Part shown: piece after piece, positions 45,201 through 60,200 of the stretch
Position numbering within the stretch: the stretch's first letter is position 1
Layout of the letters: the number at the start of each line of letters is the position of its first letter
NCBI RefSeq assembly: GCF_029227915.1
Contig: NC_079876.1
Span: 28,803,828-28,867,827, forward strand
Reading direction: 5' to 3'
Source of the DNA: Hydractinia symbiolongicarpus
Taxonomy: Eukaryota > Cnidaria > Hydrozoa > Anthoathecata > Hydractiniidae
DNA: 64,000 nucleotides
Made by a program: the position numbers and the translations under genes
Notes under the pieces: generated by a model
Database searches by the model: none
What the model was told of the DNA's origin: nothing
The model's input: only the letters and a program-made list of their open reading frames with translations

Positions 45201-48200
45201 CGTACATAGTGGAACCTTCCTACAAAATGTCTCGATAGGATCGAAACAGGTGCAACACAAAATAAATTTTTACGACAATTTCTTTCGAGTATTTTGTGGT
45301 TTGTCGCAAAATCTACAACAGTTTTACGGCTCTAAATACTTTGGTGAAATACTTTCACATGAAAAATTCTGCATATCAGGTGGTTATTTTTCTTAGACTT
45401 CGATTTACGTTTCAGTAAGTTCTAAATCTATCTATTCAACTGAAGATATCGCTACAAACCATGAAGTAACACAACAAACATATACCAAGATTTACCCGTA
45501 TCACTTTTAGCACATTTAAGTTAGTGTCAGTGATAGATTGTAAATGCTGATTCAGCTGTTTCGTAACACAAGACGATGAGCACTCTGGTGAAACTCTAAA
45601 AATAAACTTTATTACATACACCGTAAACAAACCCGTAATGAGCGGCAAAGAAAAGGCTCAGCTTTATTACCTTTCGCTTCGCCTCTGTGACACAAACATT
45701 TCGATAGCATACGCTACCAGTTGACAACTTTCTTGCAATCTGACGTGTGCATTGTTAAGAAAACTTCTTTTAAATAAAAACTCACATAAACAAGTTTCAT
45801 AAACAAGACTACGCAGACCATTAAAGCACAAGTTAATTAGGAAGGAAATTTTACTTCTTCGAAACAAATGGCTGAGAGAAGAAAATAAAAAACTCCCTTG
45901 CATATAACTGAATGGTCATAGGGAAGTGTAAAATAAGAAGCATTTAAGTAGGATAGATAAATTTAGAGGAGAGTTTTAAGGGTTTTTAAAGATTTTAAGG
46001 ATAGTGGTCACCCTTACTTACGTGAACCAGAAACGTGTAGTGGACAAACATACCATGAAAAGATACAAGAGGATGTTTCGTAGAGTGACGTCATCCGAAT
46101 TGAAAGACGATTTGTATAAATTTTGAAAACCCAGGGCAGTATTGTTGAATAGCAAAGCACAATTTTGAAACTAAACCAAGAGAAAAATTCATAAACACAT
46201 GTATCCTTGTTACTAAACTGTACATTTTATCGCGTTAAAAGTCTAAACTATTTTATAAGATCGAGAAAAATTGGCTTCAGCTTGAGTCTTGTTTTTATTT
46301 TTTACATGTCCAGCATGAAATTGTTCTTATTTTTCATAATCCAACGAAAACATAAAAATCATAAAATAACGAGACTTTAAAAAAAACAATTTTTAGGTTA
46401 TGTTGAAAATAATTATTTTACCTGATCGCATTAAAAAAAGAATTTGCCAGTATTAATGCCAAACGGGTCCTAGTTTTGGGACTAAACAATATGGGAAGCA
46501 GAGTAAAGGACATTTTACACGCGCGACCAAAGACTAAGGGTGACGAAAATCCAAATATAGAACGAGAATTTTTGTGCAGCACAAAACAGCTCAAAAACCG
46601 TTTTAAGGCGGTCTTAAGAGCGATCATATATATCTAATGAAAAGACATTAAGTTATTGTCTAAAAATATACTGTTTCAGTTCTCAATAAAAACATAAAGA
46701 CTTTAAACGGTATAGTAACTTCAATTGCACCCTCATTCAATCTATTTAAATCATACCTGTACACCTATCCTGCTCATGTGATGTACCTCCATTCCGTTTG
46801 ATATGGCGGCCGCTCTAGCTAGAGCAGGTGGTGGGTTTAACTTCAAACTGGAACAAGATGTAAGCAGCTGGCTGTAAGCTCTCAGCATGTCAGCACGCAA
46901 CCGGCAATATTTGAATTGAAAATACAGTGGATGATCAGTTGTGACTGCAGCCTAGATGAATAAATGAATAAATGAATGCATAAATGAATGAATAAATGAA
47001 TGAATGAATGAATGAATGAATGAATGAATGAATGAATGAATGAATGAAGGAAGGAAGGAAGGAAATAAAAAAATACTCCCTACATGTGCCTGCTGTATCA
47101 ATAGATAAACTTGTACATTTTAAGGGTTAACAATGCGTTTATAAAGACATGGGGTTTTTAATAATCTTTTTTCTTTCCTAAGATACAGAATAACTTTATA
47201 CTTGGATTATCTTAAAATGTTACACAATATAAAAAACTGTCAGCAGTCCTGCGGCCTAATATACTCCTCATAAAATTTTTTGAAGTTTAATAATGATCTC
47301 ATCTCTTAATATAGGTAGATATGCAATATTAGCAGTTTCCTAAAATTTCCTTATTACATCCATCCAAAGTTCTCGGATTTTAAATATTTCTTGATTAACA
47401 ATTTTATACTTCTATAACATTCAAAAATCCCTTTAAGCAGGAAAAAACAAAAGATATAAATTATAAAAGGTACTGTGTGTCACTATGGACGTCTTCACTA
47501 AAGTAAAACAATCACACCAATTATATTACTAACCTTTAGGTTTGTGAGGCCTTCTTGATAAAAATTATGCGCAGCCATTAACATCTCTTGCAGTTTTGAC
47601 ACACTCTGCGCTTCATACATCAATGAAGATTCGGCCTCTTGAAACTTCGTTAACGCTTTTAACCAGAAGTAGAGATTTTCAGAGGATACCTATGAATACA
47701 AGAAATGCTTTTAACATTTTACTACCGCATGATATCCAACCTCGCTCGTTGTTGGAATTTTGTTTTCCCTGTTCCGCCATTTATATATACTTGAACAACT
47801 GTGATCAAAAATTTGGATTAAGAATGTATAGCTAGATAATTTGCAACAATATTTCTATTTATATCCTAAAAATTTTTTAGAAATATATTGCAATCGTTGT
47901 TTTTACATTTTTAATTTTTTACAAAATTATAAACACATTGAGCTTCATTTCATTGAAGTCAGCAATTTGTTGCCCACTTGTTAAAGAGAAATTTCTACCT
48001 CACAACACATCTTGTATCGTTCTGTTGTATAACATATGTTCCCAACAACAACAATTTTTTACAGAGAAAAGTCACTTTCTTTGAAATAGAGATTGCCAAA
48101 CGTTTTTTTTGAACACACAAAAAAATTGCTGCCAATCTAAGCTCCATCACAGTGCTTAGCACATTCTTATATTTTTAGGAAAGAATATGACAGTAAGAGA

Positions 48201-51200
48201 AATTTCTAACCTTTGACGTCAACAAGTTGAATAGTTTTGACGAAAACACAGGGTAAGCCTAAAATATATTGATAAAAAGTCTATATAAAATATATTGATA
48301 TAAGAGTCATAGAATTTAGAACACCTATTCTAAAAGGCTCAAAACCCTTCAAAAAAAAAAAAAAAACCCGTTTATTTGAATACATCTGCAAATAATTGCC
48401 TATGAAATTCCTGGTTTCTGATCCAAATCTGCAAGAACAATACTCATAACCACTACCGCAAAAACAACAAACACCAACACAAACGCAACAAACACCAACA
48501 CAAACACAACAAACACCAACACAACCGCAACAAACACCAACACAAACGCAACAAACACCAACACAAACACCAACACAACCGCAACAAACACCACCACAGC
48601 AATAACCACCACCACAACAATAACCACTACCACAACATCAAACACCACCACAACAACAACAAACACCAACACAAACGCAACAAACACCAACACAACCACA
48701 ACAAACACAAACACCAACACAACCGCAACAAACACCACCACAGCAATAACCACCACCACAACAATAACCACTACCACAACATCAAACACCACCACAACAA
48801 CAACAAACACCAACACAAACGCAACAAACACCAACACAACCACAACAAACACCAACACAACCGCAACAAACACCACCACAGCAATAACCACCACCACCAC
48901 AACAATAACCACCACCACAACATCAAACACCACCACAACAACAACAAACACCAACACAAACGCAACAAACACCAACACAACCACAACAAACACCAACACA
49001 ACCGCAACAAACATCACCACAGCAATAACCACCACCACAACAATAACCAACACCACAACAATAACAAACACCACCACAACAACAACAAACACCAACACAA
49101 CAACAAACACCAACACAACAATAACCACCACCACAACAACAATAACCACCACAACAACAACAAACACCACCACAACAACAACAAACACCAACACAAACGC
49201 AACAAACACCAACACAACCACAACAAACACCAACACAACCGCAACAAACATCACCACAGCAATAACCACCACCACAACAATAACCAACACCACAACAATA
49301 ACAAACACCACCACAACAACAACAAACACCAACACAACAACAAACACCAACACAACAATAACCACCACCACAACAACAATAACCACCACAACAACAACAA
49401 TAACAACCACCACAACAACAAACACCACCAAAACAATAACCACCACCACAAAAACAAACACCACCACAACAACAAGAACAACAAATACCACAACAAACAA
49501 GTCCACATCCATTACCGACATCGCTGCCACAACAACCACGACCAACACCACCACGACTACATCTATCATCACCACCACAACAAGAACAACAACTCCCACC
49601 ACTACCACCCCCTACCGTAACAACCACAACAACAACAACCATGAAGAACACAACATGAAGAAAAACCACACTGCAATTGTCACCACACTACCTAACAACA
49701 TTACTGTACATAAACTGTATTTGACACAACAACAAGAAGAAAAAAAATTACCAATCTAGAAGCCTGTCTCGCCATTTTAAAAACAGTCCAATAGTCTTCT
49801 GCTGCATTCAATACCGATACATGATGGAGTAGCCTTTCTTGTACTATGATTTTCTCTTCGAGGCTTCTTCCAGAAGACGACTGTAAAATGAGGGTTAATA
49901 GCGCTACCTTAATAAATAAAATAAGGGTTATCATTAGAAGGTTTGTTTTAAACCACATTGAGTAGTGTAAAAAGTATATATAAAAATATATTTATTAAAC
50001 ACTTATTTTAGACTCCCAGTTGACAATTCTCTTATTCTCCTCCCCAATGACCACTTAAAAGTGGTCATAGGGGAGGTCACGCCTAACACTAGGCAGTTTC
50101 ACTGTGTATCACTGTGCTTGAACGGTTTGTGGAGCTCAAATGGGAGCTTCGAATGCCTTAGGACCTTCTTTCGCTGGGTCCTCAATAATGACAGGATCTA
50201 AAGGACCTGAGGATCCTGGGTAAATAACCATAACATTAGTCAACTAAATTTCCATGCAACAACTCGGTCATTGTTACAAGATTCGTTATTTTAAAGAAAC
50301 AATAAATAACTGGCGCAATAGACATCAGAACAAATACAACATCAGGTAATGCCTTCATTAGCCTTAGTATAGCTTTAACCCCTTATAAAAAAAGAGAACA
50401 AATTATTGTCTTTCACAGCAGAAATATCTTATACCAACAAACATGAACGTTTGGTATCTATTCGGAAAATTGATCAACCATTGTAATAAAAAAAAATATT
50501 CTGCATTGCCAAAGATATGATGCATAGCAACTAATCAGTCAAACAATTATCCTAAACATGTGACTTCCATTGTTTTCTTTGTTCTTTATGATCTTGGTAT
50601 GTTAGAAAAAAAGTACTGTCTGTTGCTGAAAAACCTGCTTGCACAAATATTAGTTAAATACCAGCTGTTTACGAAATAAGTCAAGTACCATTGAACAGCA
50701 GCCATTTTTTTAATCAATAATATTATATGGCATTTTTTAACGTTACTAGTCGGTGGCCTGTAGAAAACACCACGGGTCTGCCCGTCTTTTTTATATAGCA
50801 TTGCGTGCGTCTCGCTACTTGCAGTACCATTTTGCGTGACAGACAGACGTAAGACAGACGTATATAGGTATACGGAAAAATGATACAGCAAAACTTACCA
50901 GTACATTTTTATCAGTTTCGTCGTTCGTTACATACACCCTACTTTCAAACAAACCAAACAAACTGTCAATGTGAGGACGACAAAACCCTTGTTTGAATGT
51001 TGACACGCTGACAAGTGTGTGCAGTATTTCAAGAAGAAAACAGCCTAAAAAGAATTAATTTAAAATTTATGTCATCAATTACATCCCCAGATTCTACAAG
51101 AATTACTAACCCGTTTTAGTATCAACATAGCAGGAAAATAGAAAATTGTGGTAATTCAAAATAGCTTTGACAGGATAATGAAAAATATCTTTATCACAGA

Positions 51201-54200
51201 AACATTTTACGTAAATTTGATGCCTCTCCAAGGTAAGAAACCTTTTTCAATTAAATTAAGCACCTCCAAGGGTAGAAAATTTCAAAAAAATAAAATTTTG
51301 TGAGATTAAAGAAGGCAGATTATAAAAACTGCAACACTTTGTTTTCGCAAGAATTTATTCCCTTAAATTAAAGAATGGGACAGTCAACAGTCATACCTCC
51401 TGTACTGCTTGCACACTCAATAATAAAAGATATTAACAAGTCAGAGATTGTAGAGTCCTTTGACAACACTACTTTAGCTGACGCCATACATCTCTATAAT
51501 GAATATAAACTATTAACTAAACATATCAGGTAAAGAGAAAAGGGAATCTTGGAACAGTAAACACAGGAAGAAAAATTAAAGGCCATATTTTATTGATGCA
51601 GGAGGATCCGTCATGGTTGAGTTCGGCACCCCAGAGTAAATTTTTTGACAATTTTGATATCAATATTGATGGCAATGTTCACAATATAGAAGACACATTC
51701 AGGTCTGCCACTCGTTTTATAGAATTAAATTTAAGAATATTTGAGCACTTTTGATGAAGATTTTCAAAAGACGACAGTATCTTCTTAAAAAGAAATTAAA
51801 GACATTTTAGGACATTTTCATATTCTTCCAAATAATTTGAGGACATTTAAGAAGTAGAAAAACAAATTATTCAGGTAAAAACATGTGTAAAAGGAAAATT
51901 GAGGTTTGAGGAAAAAGTTATTAAAAAATCTACTTTTGGAGAAGTTAAGTAGACATTTTCAAAATTGAGGAGAATTAGGAGTTACGAGGAGATGTGGTAA
52001 CCCACACTGGGATAAAAATTTAGCCACCTCACCAAGTCAACTTTGATATTAACATTTCTCGTGCCCATGGTAGGGGGTACATAATAAAGGACCAAGTGTA
52101 GTGCTGGCATGGCTGATACAAAAGCAGAAAGGTAGAGTTAAAGCTACGCGAAAATAACCTATTAATTCCATATATATAAATGTTCACTTCATTGAGTAGT
52201 TTTTGGCAATTAAAGGGAGATCTTTGGGGAGGAGTAAGGCCAAAGCAGAAGCAGAAATCAAAAGGTTTACATCACAATATATAAATATTGGAAATAACCA
52301 AATAGAACATATTAATTTTACAACAATGTAATATACAGATTGTAAAAGTCGTTGTTTTGAGGTATATTTCCACATTATTTTGTCAACCTGAATGCTTTTC
52401 CTTTTCCACACACAAAATTATGGCAATAAAAAATGTTGTTGCATTTACATAAAACATCATAATTATTTAGCATAAATAATCCGAAAAGTCAACATCTTTA
52501 CCTTACCTTTCCTTTATTTAAAAATAAAAAAATGATTTCCTACTTACAATTTTCATAACAAAAAGAAAATAATTTAATGTCAAAGCCACAGTCACCAGTT
52601 TTGTATTGGCAGGCTATAAATGATCGTTAAATCCAATATATTTTATTATTTTCCATAGAAATGGAACACAACACAAGCCAGTGATTATATTCTTAAAAAG
52701 TTCTCACTTTTAAACAATAGAACCACCAAAATAAGACTAATCACGATGAAAAAGATAGGTTGATAGTTAAAATTACATTTTCATGATACCAAAAGAGTGA
52801 CAGATTTCAAGGATATCCTGGATTGTTCAGGCACAATGGCTGTTATAGGCACATTAAGGATAAATTGCTTACCTTTAATGAAACAAGAGAGTTTTCTGAT
52901 AAGCTGAGAGCTGTCATCATTTGGATGTCAGATTGCAGTGCAAGTAAAATATCTGGACCAATTGCGTCTGAAAAGAAAGCATAAATGCAATGTCTTAGGA
53001 TAACACCAAAAAAATCTGGAATTGATTACCGATGGTAACCTACCTGGAAAATTACAATCTTCATAGTAAAAAGAGTTAATGCATTTCATACATAAAACAA
53101 GGATAATTGACAGAGACAAAAAGATAGGGTCAATGTTTACTATCCCCTAAAAATAAAGGCACTGTAATCCCATAGGAAGTAAAATTTCCAGCGCTATTTT
53201 TTCGCTAAGTTATAAATCCAACCATGTTGTCAGACCTCACTTTCCATGTTAAAAAAACCCAACATCAGAGTAAAAACTGATCTTCGTAAAAGAAAACACA
53301 CACCATATATGAAGGAGACAGTAGGGACAGAAATATTGTAGAAAACTTTCACAACACATACCTCTTGCAGAACACACAGCAAACACTCTCGCCTTTAATG
53401 CTAATGTGGATATCTCAATGCACATATCGCCCATTAAATCTTCCAACTTTTGAAGTACTATAAAAAGATGCCAATATTATTTTACTTTATTTTGTCTTAA
53501 CATGCAACAACATTGAAATTTGATTCTGCACTGTTTTCACCAATTTGAACATAAGTGCAACATCGTTCTATATCTTTAAAAGAAATGTTGTTGAAGTTAG
53601 CCATGTTATCAGGACTAGAATAGTGTACATTTTACAATATCAATTGCTGCAATGCAGAACACTAATTTCTTTTTAGGTGAAAATAACAAGGAAACGGGAG
53701 TAAGGTTCTTAAATTTGTGCATTAAAGGGTGCCAGTTGCGAGATGGTAACATACCTTCTTCTGAAAAAACATTGCCACAATTCGCTTCTGATGACAGCAA
53801 CACAACTACCATTAATATTTTTTGTTTGATGACATCATGTAGACAATTCATGGTTGCACATACTAAACCCTATAAATTCAAGATTAGTTGACATAAATGC
53901 AATATTCGTCATTATCCAACTAGAAAAAAAACATATGTGCTAGTTAAAGATAACAAGCTGTTAACTGTTCACAGAATTACTTCTTCACGGATTTTTTGAG
54001 ATTTCAAAGCAAAAATTTGAGGAAAATGTTTCTAGTTAGGTCTTTAACAAATAACTTCAACAAGTTTAATATACAAGTATACATGGTAGAAATGAAGCAT
54101 CGACCCTTATGTCAGAAAATATTCCAGAAGATTTCATGACAGTGTTAGAAAATTTGAGGTTAATAAAAAACCTCATCATGGAATCTAATTTTGCATAAAA

Positions 54201-57200
54201 CTGCAAAAACATTTTCTACTAAAGTTTTTGACAACACAATAATTTAAAATAATCGTTTAGAAAATATTGTGCAGACAGGTGATGTGAACAAGATTCAACA
54301 AATGTTTATTTAAAAAAGTTTAATATTTTAATTTATAGTATATTTAAGCCTAAACTGTTTTGTCAACTTACATCAAGATGTTCTCGGTCCCACAAATGAG
54401 GAGCCTTTTGTGCCAACAGTAATAAATTTTTCACAGCAATTAAGTTAATAGATTTTCTTGGATCGTCTGTGAGATATTTGAGGATAATATTGATCTAAAA
54501 AATAAATAATTAGATGGTCATGTTTACTATGGCACAAGCTAATGAAACTTAAGCTACAGGGATACAGAAACAAATTTCATGCAATTGCAACAAAAAACAT
54601 GATTTGTTGCCACTGCAAGAGAATTTTTAACCACGTCCTTACAATAAATTCCTTATCTTGCAACTTTTTTTCTTAGAAATTTTTATTAATGAAACAAAGT
54701 TGAGCAACAAAATTTTCATGTTGCGAATGAGAGTCACCTTGAGTAGTTTTGCAACATTTATTTTTAATCAATCAAATATATTTATACAATTTAAAATTAA
54801 CGAAAGCATTCAGAACATACAGGCGAGAACATACATCAATATTGCGAAAAGTCAACACGTGCAGGCAAAGCACAAGCTTTCTGACAAAACAGAAAAAAAA
54901 AAAACTTATTAATTTTACAAAGACAGCAAAAGGGTCCAATGGTTTTTCTGCATAGTAACCATGGCTTTATCCAAATAGAATGTGTCAATCGTTTTTTCCT
55001 TTGCCCTTATTCTTCATTAAGAAAAAGTGCTACAGATGCTAATATCATGTTTTTACTTACTGCTATTAAAAAACTGTCTTACATGCATTCCAATGTTTTG
55101 GTTTTATGAACTTTATTTCATGTGCTAGAACTCATGCGTCATGGAAACAAATTTTCATGTGATTGCAACCATTTTTTTTTTGCAATTGCATAAAAATTTG
55201 TTTTCGTATTCTTAAAGCTTTACTCTTTATTTGTTTGATAAACCAGAATAAATGGCCTGGTGCTAAAACTAATAAGCACAAAATAATATACAATCTTTGC
55301 TGTACAAAAACTGATAAGGTAATAGATTTCTGTGTCAGCAAACATATGGAAACATTTGTAAACTTACGTGATGAGGAATGTTGATTAAAGTCGCCAGTGC
55401 TAACTCTGTCATTGTGTTTAATATGGTCCCAACAAAATGGTGGACAGGATATATAGAAAGGAGATTCGTACATATCACATTTACCTTAAAAATATAAACA
55501 ATCCATAAAAACTTTAATAAATATTTCAGAGGTCAGTTCATTATTTAGAAAGTAATAATTTAAAAAATCAGGACAATATACATTTTTATTAAGTTTCTTA
55601 AGGATCTAAGGTGGTATATACAAGAGTTTATCATTAACAGGAAAAATAACTCGATTGTGATTGGCTAAGAGAAGATACATAAATACAAGACTGTGCAAAA
55701 TTTTCAGAAAAAGCAAGAATAAATGGAAATATTCAAATTTCAGAAAATGATTCTGAATTTTAGGAAAACAAAATTTTAAAAACAAAATCTCTCCTATATG
55801 TAAACAAAGATTTTTTTGTTAATATAAATGCAATTTTATTGCCATTAATTTTTTATAATGCTGTCTATTAAATATCTCTACAAAAATTGTTTCTATTGTA
55901 AAAAAACTGAATTTATATAAGAAGCAACAAACGCAAACTAAATTAATTACGTAATATTACATTAAACAGGTAATTTAATTGTTGTCTAATTTAGAAAAAA
56001 TTTGTTTCGTATTTCGTTTTTTTTGGAATGATATTTTAGAAGGATTTTTATTATTTTACACTCTCGTTGGTGACCACACGATGACCTTTCAGCAAAAAAT
56101 GTAAGTGCAGTCATGGCTTTCAGGCGCTAATGGTGTACGAAATTTTGTAAATCATAAATGACAATTGATTAAATGTAATTATTATGACACAAATGTGAGT
56201 AACTATAAAGACTTCCTGTGAGGTTATTTTTTTAAAAGAATATCTATAATTGCACAGACAACTTTCTTTAAATACCACAAGAAGTTGTTACCTCTCCTGC
56301 AATGTTTACATCATGACACATAAACTTGAAAACAGGAAGCAACTTTAACTTCATTTCAATCGGTGTTGTCAATCCTTCGTAAAAAAAAATTGCAAGAAAT
56401 ATTTAGCATTGTAGATCTTTAGGTTATATTACATAATAAAAAGAAATTGCTTCCAACTATCAAACCTTGAATCATATCTGCAACTTTTTGCCAAATACCA
56501 GATGCAAAATTACTACAAAATGAGAAAAGAAAAATATAACATTTGAATACTTAAAGTTAGAAGTTATGGTATATGATTTTACATGCACTTTGTCACTGTG
56601 GGAAAATCAGGGTGAAAAAAAAATAAACAGAAGAAAGCCATTCTTTTTTTTTTTGATACATCTATAAATTTTTAAAGATAGATTCTCAAGAGAGGAAAAA
56701 CATCCAGAAAAGTGTACAAAATGTACTTAAAATAGATTTCTCTTTCAAATAAAAGATAAGAAGGCTAGCAAATATAGCAATAAAGACAAAATTTTAGACC
56801 TACTTTTTTGGTCGTTTGAGCATTCTCACAAATGATATTCAATCATATACAACTTTTCATCTTAGTTTCTTCATCTTAGCTTACATGATTTTTTAAGTCA
56901 ATTTTTATTAATAAGTAAAACCCAATAAAAACTATAACCACTTTTTGTGAGTTTGACAAATTAATCCATTTAGCAATTGATACTTGATTTGACTTGTGGC
57001 TCTTGTGGTTATTAATAAAAAAATTACACTTCACAACAAAAACATAAAACATATACCTGGATTGTTCAGCAAAACATTTTGTGGCATATATTGCAGCTTC
57101 CACTTCAACAGTATCGTGTGAGTCCAAACTGGTTCTTATGCTATAAAAAAGTTTTAGGGATCACATTTTCTGCAACACTGTATATGTTGAATGACATCAC

Positions 57201-60200
57201 AATAATAGTCAATATCTTCCCGCAACGACCGGATAAACATCGGTGGTGGGGTTTTAATTGTGTTGAACCAGTATCATTGGTAATTCGTTGTGTTTAGTTA
57301 AAGTGGTGTTCCATAGTGTTGAGTTGAATCAATAACACTAATTTAGTGGTTAGCGTTGCGTTATACACAGGAACGAACTATTGCAAAGATAACCTACAGG
57401 TTATATATATTATATGTATTTCTAATTAACATAAGCCATTATCATTTTTCATAAAAATCATTATATTTAAAGGCTTGCCTAGACCTAAAATACTCAATAT
57501 GTGTGGCTTCGGTTTTTTTAATAATATATTACTCCATTTACTTTTAGGATTTCTGAAATAAATGGTCAGCATGTTTAACAAAATTTTGTCATAAAACAAT
57601 AGAATAAAAAGAATATAAGCAAATTCTTGTTACTTAACACTCAGTTAGAACAAAGAAATGAGGAATTAGGAAGTTCCAAAATTTAGTTTCTCCATTTACA
57701 AGCCTGGTCATGACTTTTTAACCTGCTGGGCAGTGCATTATTTTTATTAGAAAATCTTTAAAGAGGATATACAATTCAGTTATTAATAAAATGACTGCTA
57801 TCAAAATGCATCCTCTACGCACCAAATTTGATTTAGGTGCATCATCTTTATAACACACCTCAATTTTCTTAGATGCATCATTTTTGATTTTAAACCTCAT
57901 AACAAAAACAGTTTTCACCATTTAGCTTTTTAACATAGCAAAGCAACCATAAATTTTTAAAAAAAATGAAACATCTGCGACTTTTGTTTTGTTTTATTTT
58001 GCTGTTCTTCTAAACCCTTCTGATTAACAAATACATATCATTGCTACAATAATCTACCATTTGCGAAAAAACACAGGGAAATCAAAGTAGATGTTATTGA
58101 TACAGAAGAAATAACCCCCAGGCTTAAATTAAATAAGGTCTGTGAAGAAAATGAATGTTTTAACACACACACATTTGATTTTTTTTATTCCATGACCAAG
58201 CCTGTGACTACACTGAGAATTAACTAAACTAATTCATGAGTTTGTCAAAAGGATATATTACTATACATTTACACAATTGTATAAGGTATAAGCAAATTTC
58301 TCATATCATTGTTTTCTTCTTTAAAACGAACAGGTTATTGCCAACATAATTTCCATTGTTCATTTGCATGGAATTTTTCCATTGAACTTTAGTTGCACGA
58401 GCATCTACAAAAAACACTACATGCCATTTCACAAGGTGTAACTCTGTAAAAATAATGAAAAAAAGAACTGTACCAGTGGTGAATATTTTTGCGCTCTGAT
58501 ATGATTGATGAAATATTTCCAAATACTCTAAAACATAAATAGTATGCAAAACCTAAATAAGGTTATAGAAAACCCTAACAGAAATTATTTAACAAATTCT
58601 AAATTCTTTTTTTATTATTATTATTAAGTGTTCTTATTTTTGTTCCATTTTTTTCTGGAGTAATCATAGAACTCGCATACAGCAACACTATATTTGCCAT
58701 GTTTTGAAAAGCAAGTTATTTGTTGTGACGAAACTAAAATGTGCGATGCTTTCATTATTGTACATTAATAGTATTTTATTCAACTCAAACAAAGAAAGGG
58801 CTGCCAACTTTGTAATCACAAAAGTAGTTACATGGTTAAACAAAAAAAATATAAACATGGTGGGATACACTTATCGTAACACCCTCCTTCGTTATGAATT
58901 TAAATATATAATTTTAATGCTCGGAAAGACTTTAATATTATCAACTAAACTCTAGTCTGTATAAAGATTTTGTACTTTACATTTAGATTTTCTTATAAGA
59001 CTGCGAAAAACACATTAAAAGAACACTGATTTTTTTTTATAAAAATAATTTTTCAGTTTTCTTATTATTTGAAGCGGGAGGAGAATAACTTGCTAACAAT
59101 TTCTAAACAGTGCAATTATAACTTGCTGTATGACTTTCAAAACAACATTAGTACATTCTGTATAACTAGTCTTTTTAAATCGCATTTTAAAAGTTTAAGA
59201 TCAAAAAGCGGCGATGGAAATGCTTTTTTAGATCGCATTTTAAAAGTTTAAGAACAAAAAGTGGCGATAGAAATGCTTTTTTAGATCGCATTTTAAAAGT
59301 TTAAGAACAAAAAGTGGCGATAGAAATGCTTTTTATGATCGCTTTTCAAAAATTTAAGAACGAAGAACGGCAATAGAAAAGCCTTTTTAGATCGCATTTT
59401 AGAAGTTTAAGAACAAAAGGTAGCGATAGAAATGCTTTTTTAGATCGCGTTTTAAAAATTTAAGAACGAATCAATACACCTAGATAATAATTTAACTTTA
59501 ACGTGTTGTGTTTGTCCATTTTTAAGATAATATATTTCAATTCGCCTTCGCGATCTTTAACACTTTTAAACAATAAGATGCATGTTACATGTGCCAACAA
59601 AAGGATTCATCAAATCTTACTGTTATGACTTGCGCACAACGATAACAATAGAAAGAGTTTGTGTGTAAACAAAAGATATTTACACATGAGATTGTTACAT
59701 GACATTGTTACATGAGGTCGCAAAACTGGCGTACATGTAAAGTTACATCCAAGCAGTACTGTATATTAGTTCCCTACACCTTCATTGAACAGAATGTTAT
59801 TTATTTTGGTGTGCGATTAGCGCACGCCTGAGGTATTTAGTGTTTTTTATAGCGTGCAAAGATCGCACCAGGACATTTAAACATGGCGTGTGTGGGCGTG
59901 TGCGCGTGCGATCGCACACCATTCTTGACGGGGCCTGTTTATTATCATTATTTTTCGGAAATTATCCATTTTAATTAGCTATTTTTTTAAGAACAGGACA
60001 TATATTCATAAATTTCAAGGTGAATTATTTCACATTTTTGAAACAGTTAAAATACTACCTTAAAGTGACAGCTCTTGCAATTGGATCATTGCTGTGAATA
60101 ACAGTGAAGAATCTGCGACAAAATTCGTCTACATTAAATATTTTCTCCAAGTGCTTTTTGCTACTTTGGATCGCCTTTAGGACACACAACTTCATGAAAT

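Noticed and set aside
48400-49608. 402-codon valine-rich reading frame on the minus strand
   Set aside because: It is produced by the ACA/ACC minisatellite composition; other frames of the same array are also open, and it sits in an INTS7 intron.
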